Shown here piece by piece: positions 59,372-64,000 of a DNA stretch of 64,000 nucleotides (positions are counted from its first letter, which is position 1; each line of letters begins with the position of its first letter). The translations under genes were made by a program, and so were the position numbers. The DNA is from Microbacterium sp. SLBN-154 (GTDB lineage: Bacteria > Actinomycetota > Actinomycetes > Actinomycetales > Microbacteriaceae): assembly GCF_006715565.1 (NCBI RefSeq), contig NZ_VFNL01000001.1:1488001-1552000 (forward strand), read 5' to 3'. The notes below the pieces were generated by a model. It had not been told where the DNA came from. It saw nothing but the letters and a program-made list of their open reading frames with translations, and did not search any database.

Positions 59372-61068
59372 CATTCTCAGCGAGAGCCGTCCGCGCCCTG
59401 CGCGCCCTGGCCGTCATGGTCGTCACCGTCCTGGCGCTCACCGCCTGCGCGGGGCTTCCTCTCACCGGAACGGTGCAGGGCGGGCGTTCTGTGGGGGAGC
59501 AGCTTCCGGGGCCCGACTTCCTGCGTCTTCCCGACCGGCCGCAGCCGGGTGCGACACCGGAGGAGATCGTCGACGGATTCCTCCGCGCCGGGGCCGGTCC
59601 GGTCAGCGACTGGGCCCGGGCGCGTGAGTTCCTCGCCCCCTCGCTTCAGGACACGTGGGATCCGACGGCCGGGGTCATCATCGAACCCACCGGAACGACC
59701 CGCACCCCCGTGGCGATCGGTGAGAACGCCGTCGAGGTGGCGGTCGCTCCGACCGCGACCGTGGACGCGACCGGGGTCTACGAGCCGGCGACCGGCGGCA
59801 CCCTGCCGCTGCGGTTCGAACTGCTCCAGCAGGAGGACGGCGAGTGGCGGATCAGCCAGGCTCCCGACGGCATCGTGCTGGACCGCGATTCGTTCGTCAC
59901 GGCATTCGACCGGTACACGCTCGCGTTCTTCGACCCGACGTGGGAGTACCTCGTCCCCGACGAGCGGTGGTTCCCGACGACGAACGCCCCCACGCGCATC
60001 GCCGCGGCCCTCGTGGAGGGTTCGCCGGTGGAGTGGCTGGCAGGTTCGGTGGTCTCGGCCTTCCCCGACAGCGTGGCGCTCAGTCCCACCGCGGTCCCGG
60101 TCTCGCTGGGCGAGGCGCAGGTGAGTCTGAACGAGGCGGCGCTGACGGTCGAGCAGCTCACCCTCGACCGGATGCAGACCCAGCTCGATGAGAGCCTGGC
60201 CTCGGCCGGGGTGACCCGGGTGCAGATGCGGGTGGGGTCCTCCGACGTCGATGCGGGAACGGTCGCGGTCCGCTCCACCCGCGTAGCGGCCCAGCCGCTC
60301 GTGGTCACCGCCGACGGATTCGGATTCCTCACGGGCGACGAGCTCGACCCGGTGCCGGGGCTCTCCGACGCCCTGGAGCAGGCCGCTCCGGTGGACGCGC
60401 TGCAGCTGTCGCCCGACCGGGTCTTCGCGGCCGCGCGCTTCGCCGAGGACGGGTCGACGGGTCGCGTCGACGCCGACGGAGATGTGCAGGTCTTCGATCA
60501 GCGTCCCGGCCTGGTCGCCCCGACGATCGACCCGTTCGGCTACGTCTGGACCGTGCCCGAGGCGACTCCGTCGGCGATGCGGGCGTGGGTGCCGAGCGGG
60601 CCCATCGAGATCGCGAACGCCTGGCCGGGCGCCGCCACGATCTCGGCGATGGCCCTGTCACGAGACGGGACGCGCCTGGCCGCAGCCGTGACCGTCGGCG
60701 GGCGCACGACGCTGAGCATCGCCGGCGTGATCAGGGACGGCGACGGCGTGCCCAGCGGCCTCGGCGACCCGGTCGTGCTCGGCGATCTCGAAGGCCCCGT
60801 GACATCGGTGGCGTGGCTCGACGAGTCCGCGGTGGCCGCCCTCGTCGACGCCGGCACCGAGGCGCGCCTGCGGGAGCAGGTCGTGGGCGGCGAGGGTACG
60901 GAGTCCGCAGCGCCCGTCGGGGCCGATACCCTCGCGGGTGGCAACTCCGCGTCGACGCTGCGGGTCCACACCGATGAGGGCGGGCTGTTCATCCGCCGCG
61001 GCGCGAACTGGACGCAGACGGCGGAAGGCATCGCGGTCCTCGCGACCCAGCAGGGGTCGCCGCGCTGA
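59368..61068 (+). CDS. lpqB: Lipoprotein LpqB, partner of MtrAB
   Basis: A 566-aa lipoprotein: signal with lipobox LALTACAG (lipidated C27), an N-terminal GerMN-like domain (residues about 200-300; SLGEAQVSLNEAALTVEQLTLDRMQTQLDESL) and a C-terminal beta-propeller-like LpqB domain (VFAAARFAEDGSTGRVDADGD, AWPGAATISAMALSRDGTRLA). In other actinobacteria LpqB modulates MtrB signalling. GTG start overlaps mtrB. Third gene of the mtrA operon; comF follows after 88 bp. Confidence 0.94.
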   Translation: MTFSARAVRALRALAVMVVTVLALTACAGLPLTGTVQGGRSVGEQLPGPDFLRLPDRPQPGATPEEIVDGFLRAGAGPVSDWARAREFLAPSLQDTWDPTAGVIIEPTGTTRTPVAIGENAVEVAVAPTATVDATGVYEPATGGTLPLRFELLQQEDGEWRISQAPDGIVLDRDSFVTAFDRYTLAFFDPTWEYLVPDERWFPTTNAPTRIAAALVEGSPVEWLAGSVVSAFPDSVALSPTAVPVSLGEAQVSLNEAALTVEQLTLDRMQTQLDESLASAGVTRVQMRVGSSDVDAGTVAVRSTRVAAQPLVVTADGFGFLTGDELDPVPGLSDALEQAAPVDALQLSPDRVFAAARFAEDGSTGRVDADGDVQVFDQRPGLVAPTIDPFGYVWTVPEATPSAMRAWVPSGPIEIANAWPGAATISAMALSRDGTRLAAAVTVGGRTTLSIAGVIRDGDGVPSGLGDPVVLGDLEGPVTSVAWLDESAVAALVDAGTEARLREQVVGGEGTESAAPVGADTLAGGNSASTLRVHTDEGGLFIRRGANWTQTAEGIAVLATQQGSPR

Positions 61069-61156
61069 CTCCTCCCCAGGCACGCGCGAAGCGACGTTGT
61101 CCACCGATCGCCCGCGGTCGGTCAGGGTCGGCGCGCGGACGCGCGAAGCTGGCGGC

Positions 61157-61825
61157 ATGCCGCTGCTGTCCACCGTGTCCGCGTCGCTCGCGGACGTGCT
61201 CGCCCTCCTCCTCCCGGTCGAGTGCGCCGGGTGCGACGCCGAGGATCAGGTGCTCTGCGGGGAGTGCCGCGGTGCGCTCGCCCCGCGGCCGATGAGTCGC
61301 CTGCTGGACGACGAGATCTGGGCCTACAGTGCCCTGGCCTTCGAGGGGGTTCCCGCCCGCGTCATCCGCCGCCTCAAGGAGGACGGCCGCACCGGGCTCG
61401 CCAGACCGCTCGGAAGGGCGCTGCGCGCCGCGGTGCTCGCCGCGGGTGCGGCCGGGGACGCCGTTGTCGTTCCCGTGCCGTCGTCGCGCGCGGCGCTGCG
61501 TCGCCGCGGTTTCGCGGTGGCGCCGCTCCTGGTCCGTCGCGCCGGCTTCCGGCCCGTCGCGCTGCTCGCGCCCGCGCGCGTGACCGCCGATCAGCGGGGG
61601 CTCGACCGCGACGCCCGGGCGCGCAACGTGGCGGGGAGCCTGCGCGTGCGCCCGCGGCCCGCAGAGCTCGTCCGCGACCGCCCGATCGTCATCGTCGATG
61701 ACGTCCTCACCACCGGAGCGACCCTGCTCGAGGCTGCTCGGACGCTCCGATCGGCGGGCCTCGTCGTGGTCGCCGCCGCCACGGTCGCGGCGACCCCCCG
61801 GCGCTCATCCGCAACTCACAGGTGA
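61157..61825 (+). CDS. ComF family phosphoribosyltransferase-like protein
   Basis: A 222-aa protein with an N-terminal cysteine cluster (CAGCDAEDQVLCGEC) and a type I PRTase fold ending in the PRPP motif RPIVIVDDVLTTGATLLEAA. ComF proteins relate to DNA uptake in competent bacteria; in actinobacteria the homologue sits beside lpqB and hpf and its role is not settled. No strong ribosome binding site is visible before the ATG. Confidence 0.88.
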   Translation: MPLLSTVSASLADVLALLLPVECAGCDAEDQVLCGECRGALAPRPMSRLLDDEIWAYSALAFEGVPARVIRRLKEDGRTGLARPLGRALRAAVLAAGAAGDAVVVPVPSSRAALRRRGFAVAPLLVRRAGFRPVALLAPARVTADQRGLDRDARARNVAGSLRVRPRPAELVRDRPIVIVDDVLTTGATLLEAARTLRSAGLVVVAAATVAATPRRSSATHR

Positions 61826-61848
61826 TCGGGTGGTCGTCGTGCGTGACA

Positions 61849-61883
61849 CGTGTGTGCCCCGGCACTACGTTGGGGGACACACG
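61849..61883 (+). terminator. Imperfect hairpin between comF and hpf
   Basis: Arms CGTGTGTGCCCC (61849-61860) and GGGGGACACACG (61872-61883) pair with one mismatch around an 11-nt loop, 23 bp after the comF stop. No T-run follows, so it may end the mtrA-lpqB-comF transcript or be part of the hpf control region. Confidence 0.5.
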
Positions 61884-61895
61884 CACACTGCCGTG

Positions 61896-61901
61896 TATAC
61901 A
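61896..61901 (+). promoter_or_regulatory. Candidate hpf -10 element
   Basis: TATACA, about 60 bp upstream of the hpf ATG, in the only AT-rich part of the gap. A matching -35 is not obvious (TTGGGG at 61870 gives a spacer of 20 bp). Confidence 0.3.
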
Positions 61902-61913
61902 GAGGCGACTGGT

Positions 61914-61937
61914 GGTCCGCCCTTGTCCGGGCGGACC
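61914..61937 (+). promoter_or_regulatory. Perfect hairpin in the hpf leader
   Basis: GGTCCGCCC (61914-61922) and GGGCGGACC (61929-61937) form a perfect 9-bp stem with a 6-nt loop. It ends 5 nt before the Shine-Dalgarno (AAGGAGGT, 61943-61950), and could influence ribosome access or transcript stability. Confidence 0.6.
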
Positions 61938-61955
61938 GGATCAAGGAGGTCTGAC

Positions 61956-62615
61956 ATGGAGAGCAGCATCGTCGGCGTAGGAGTCGGTATCACCGATCGG
62001 TTCCGCTCGGTCGTCGAGGAGAAGGCGCCCCGGATCGAACACCTCGCGCCGCGAGCCCAGCGTCTGGACGTCAAGGTCACTCATCGCACGTACCGCAACG
62101 GCCACGTGGAGGACCACACGGTGGAACTCACCGTCACGGGGAAAGGCCCGATCGTGCGGGCGGAGGCGACCGACGCCGACAAGTTCACCGCCCTCGACCT
62201 CGCGGTCGACAAGCTCTGCGAGCAGCTGCGCCGCGCGAAGGACAAGCGGGTCGATGCGCGCAATCACCCGCGCGGCCCGAAGTTCGAGAAGGGCACCGGA
62301 TCACTCGAGGGAATCGACGTCGAACCCGCATCCGTCGACGTGCTCCGCGCCGTCGCCACCGGCGAGGTGCCGATCGTCAACGGCGAGGCGGAGGAGGAGG
62401 ACTACACCCCCGTCGTCATCCGCACGAAGGAGTTCGGGGCGGAGTGGATGACGGTCGAAGATGCCGTGGACCGGATGGAACTCGTCGGACACGACTTCTT
62501 CCTCTTCATCGACGTCCGCACCGACCGTCCGAGCGTCGTCTACCGCCGCAAGGGCTGGGACTACGGCGTGATCTCGCTGTCCACACAGGCGCAGCCGGCG
62601 GAGCTGGTCTCCTGA
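61956..62615 (+). CDS. hpf: Ribosome hibernation-promoting factor, long form
   Basis: A 219-aa long HPF. N-terminal S30AE domain (residues 1-105: ESSIVGVGVGITDRFRSVVEEKA; SVVE-type helix, LDVKVTHRTYRNGHVED; LDLAVDKLCEQLRRAKDK), a linker, and a C-terminal domain (about 150-210: PVVIRTKEFGAEWMTVEDAVDRMELVGHDFFLF) that pairs 70S ribosomes into 100S dimers in resting cells. A perfect Shine-Dalgarno (AAGGAGGT) is 5 nt before the ATG, and a perfect terminator follows. The order comF-hpf after lpqB is the usual one. Confidence 0.95.
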   Translation: MESSIVGVGVGITDRFRSVVEEKAPRIEHLAPRAQRLDVKVTHRTYRNGHVEDHTVELTVTGKGPIVRAEATDADKFTALDLAVDKLCEQLRRAKDKRVDARNHPRGPKFEKGTGSLEGIDVEPASVDVLRAVATGEVPIVNGEAEEEDYTPVVIRTKEFGAEWMTVEDAVDRMELVGHDFFLFIDVRTDRPSVVYRRKGWDYGVISLSTQAQPAELVS

Positions 62616-62632
62616 CCCCCTGACGAAAGAAC

Positions 62633-62666
62633 GGATGCCCCGGGCGAAGATCAGCCCGGGGCATCC
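62633..62666 (+). terminator. Terminator between hpf and the coiled-coil gene
   Basis: Perfect 13-bp stem (GGATGCCCCGGGC / GCCCGGGGCATCC) with an 8-nt loop, 17 bp after the hpf stop. As the gene on the other strand ends at 62694, it can serve both directions. Confidence 0.85.
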
Positions 62667-62693
62667 GCTTGTCCGGCGTCCTTCAGGACGCCA

Positions 62694-64000
62694 TCAGTCC
62701 ATGAAACCGTCGAGCAGGCTGCCGATCACAAGGCCTCCGAGGATGCCGCCCATCAGGCCGCTCCCGCCGCTGTTGCCGCGTCCGCCTCCCCACCCTCCGC
62801 CCCACTGGTCCGGGCCGTTCTGAGGGCGGGACGAGTCGATGTCGCGCTGCGCGAGCTGCAGGGCTTCGCTGGCGAGGTGCGCGACGCGTCGAGACATCGT
62901 CATGGCCTGCTCTCGGTGATCCTCGTCGATGTCGATCGCCGCCGATGCGGAGGTTCCGAGGTAGCGGTCGAGGTCGACGCGGATCCGCTCGGCCTCGGCG
63001 ATCCGGGTGCGGGCGTCCGCGCCGATCCATCCGCGGTGGCCGGCGATGACGTCTCGAGCCACGGCGAGCTGCCGGTCGGCGTCGTCGATCGAGTGCCGCA
63101 CGTGAGCGATGTCGGGGATCGGCCGCGCCGCACGTTCGCGCGCTTTGGCGACGGCATCGTCGAGGGCGATGTTCGCCGCGCGCAGGCGCGTCAGCTGCGC
63201 GAACGGGTCGGTGTTCACGCCGGCGGCGGGAAGGGCGGCCAACGCCGCCTGGAGCTCGCCCATCGCCTGGGCCACACCCGCGGTCTGCGGTGCGGTGCGG
63301 GCGGCGATGAGGTCGCCGCGCGAGTCCTCCACGACGGCGGCGAGGGTCGATTCCGCGCGGAGCGCCTCGACTTCGAACGTCTCGACGGCGTCGATGAGCG
63401 TCTCTGCGCGGCGCACCGCCTCGGTGCAGGCCTCGAGGGCCAGGTTGGCCTGCTCGCGCTGCCCGGCCTCGCGACGACGCTCGGCGATGCCGGCGCTGTG
63501 CTCGGCGAATCCGAGGAGCTGCTCGGCCTCCGCCGGATTGGCTTCGATCTGGTGGAGGGCTTCGGCGGAGTAACGGGCCCCGAGTCGGGTCACGGTCTCC
63601 CGGGCCTGGGGGAGGCGTCCGCGCAGTCGTTCGGCGTCGCGGCGGACGCCGGCGATGATCTCGGGCGCTCGGCGGGCGCGGGCGATCGGCTCGGCGAGGG
63701 CCTCGGTGCGGTCATCCAGCAGCTCCTCGGCCCACTCGCACAGCTGCACGATCCGGGCGTTGCGGGTGCGCAGCTCCTCGGGGGTGTCGGGGATCTCGTC
63801 GTGGTTGAGCTGGTGGAGGTGGAACGCCTCGCTCATGTGCGTGCGCACCGACTCCAGCGCTTCGCGCAGATCGGCGGTGGGACCGGCGCCGAGCTCGGCC
63901 TCGGCGAAGGCGAGTTCGTCGGTGGTGACACGGATGCGCTCATCGGTGGCGACGAGGGAGGACTGCGCCCGACGGGCGAGGTCGGCGTCCTGCGCCGCGA
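62694..64000 (-). CDS. Coiled-coil protein resembling the C-terminal part of TPM-domain proteins (N-terminus outside the window)
   Basis: The frame is open to the right edge of the window, so the start is missing; 434 residues are visible. They are almost entirely long amphipathic helices with repeated heptads (TEALAEPIARARRAPEIIAGVRRDAERLRG; AEQLLGFAEHSAGIAERRREAGQREQANLALEACT). The C-terminus is Gly-rich (GGGWGGGRGNSGGSG) and ends in a hydrophobic segment, GLMGGILGGLVIGSLLDGFMD. This matches the C-terminal half of TPM/Psb32-YgcG domain proteins common in actinobacteria; the TPM domain itself would be outside. Convergent with hpf. Confidence 0.7.
   Translation of the reverse strand, partial: AAQDADLARRAQSSLVATDERIRVTTDELAFAEAELGAGPTADLREALESVRTHMSEAFHLHQLNHDEIPDTPEELRTRNARIVQLCEWAEELLDDRTEALAEPIARARRAPEIIAGVRRDAERLRGRLPQARETVTRLGARYSAEALHQIEANPAEAEQLLGFAEHSAGIAERRREAGQREQANLALEACTEAVRRAETLIDAVETFEVEALRAESTLAAVVEDSRGDLIAARTAPQTAGVAQAMGELQAALAALPAAGVNTDPFAQLTRLRAANIALDDAVAKARERAARPIPDIAHVRHSIDDADRQLAVARDVIAGHRGWIGADARTRIAEAERIRVDLDRYLGTSASAAIDIDEDHREQAMTMSRRVAHLASEALQLAQRDIDSSRPQNGPDQWGGGWGGGRGNSGGSGLMGGILGGLVIGSLLDGFMD

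Noticed and set aside
57554..59374. 606-codon minus-strand frame over mtrB
   Set aside because: Antisense to a histidine kinase with all catalytic boxes; no motif of its own.

Overview
The window is a chromosomal segment from a high-GC Gram-positive actinobacterium, most likely a Microbacteriaceae member close to Microbacterium. The reasons are pervasive G/C third positions, many GTG starts and 4-bp start/stop overlaps, actinobacterial markers (WhiB, MtrA-MtrB-LpqB, DUF3499, long-form HPF), a fused RmlC-RmlD, and a gene order that, from general knowledge, resembles the Mycobacterium tuberculosis Rv3240c-Rv3276c neighbourhood (hpf, comF, lpqB, mtrB, mtrA, sahH, DUF3499, metallopeptidase family, whiB2, manA, rml/LCP genes, purE, purK). 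No rRNA, tRNA, CRISPR array, insertion sequence or phage gene was seen.

Layout. (1) 1-4.9 kb: end of a PH-domain membrane protein, purK, purE, then an LCP-family cell-wall ligase and a GT4 glycosyltransferase in an overlapping operon. (2) 5-36.5 kb: a large cell-surface glycopolymer island. It has a teichoic-acid-type polymerase homologue, two Wzm/Wzt-type ABC exporters (6.4-8.0 and 31.0-32.5 kb), seven GT2 glycosyltransferases, a Wzx-like flippase, a polyprenyl-phosphate sugar synthase with a DUF2304 partner, a DUF6541 membrane protein, three acyltransferases (two with SGNH domains), dTDP-rhamnose synthesis (rmlA, rmlB, rmlCD fusion), an epimerase resembling dTDP-rhamnose 4-epimerase, UDP-galactopyranose mutase, two O-antigen-ligase-like proteins and a large secreted repeat protein. 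(3) 36.5-47 kb: housekeeping block with manA, whiB, a GT2-membrane fusion protein, a DUF5719 protein, metallopeptidase-like protein, DUF3499, ahcY, RDD and SpoIIM proteins. (4) 47.3-51.1 kb: furA-katG and an aquaporin, which look like an insertion into the otherwise related RDD/SpoIIM-DUF58 neighbourhood. (5) 51.2-56.7 kb: a five-gene minus-strand operon (membrane protein, DUF4129, DUF4350, MoxR, DUF58). (6) 56.9-64 kb: mtrA-mtrB-lpqB, comF, hpf, and a truncated coiled-coil protein.

How it works together: the nucleotide-sugar genes supply dTDP-L-rhamnose (and perhaps dTDP-6-deoxytalose), UDP-galactofuranose and mannose precursors. The GTs assemble lipid-linked polymers, which two ABC exporters and a flippase would move outward. 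Acyltransferases, O-antigen-ligase-like proteins and the LCP protein would decorate and attach them. MtrAB-LpqB and WhiB are the envelope and division regulators next door.

Main unexpected observations: a decayed copy of the 5' end of an ABC-permease gene with its promoter, left between the two SGNH acyltransferase genes (28674-28790); a four-copy hairpin-forming tandem repeat upstream of furA (46900-47195); triple hairpin repeats between purK and purE; a recurrent leaderless-promoter architecture; and a multi-repeat secreted protein (19501-21942) of unclear role.
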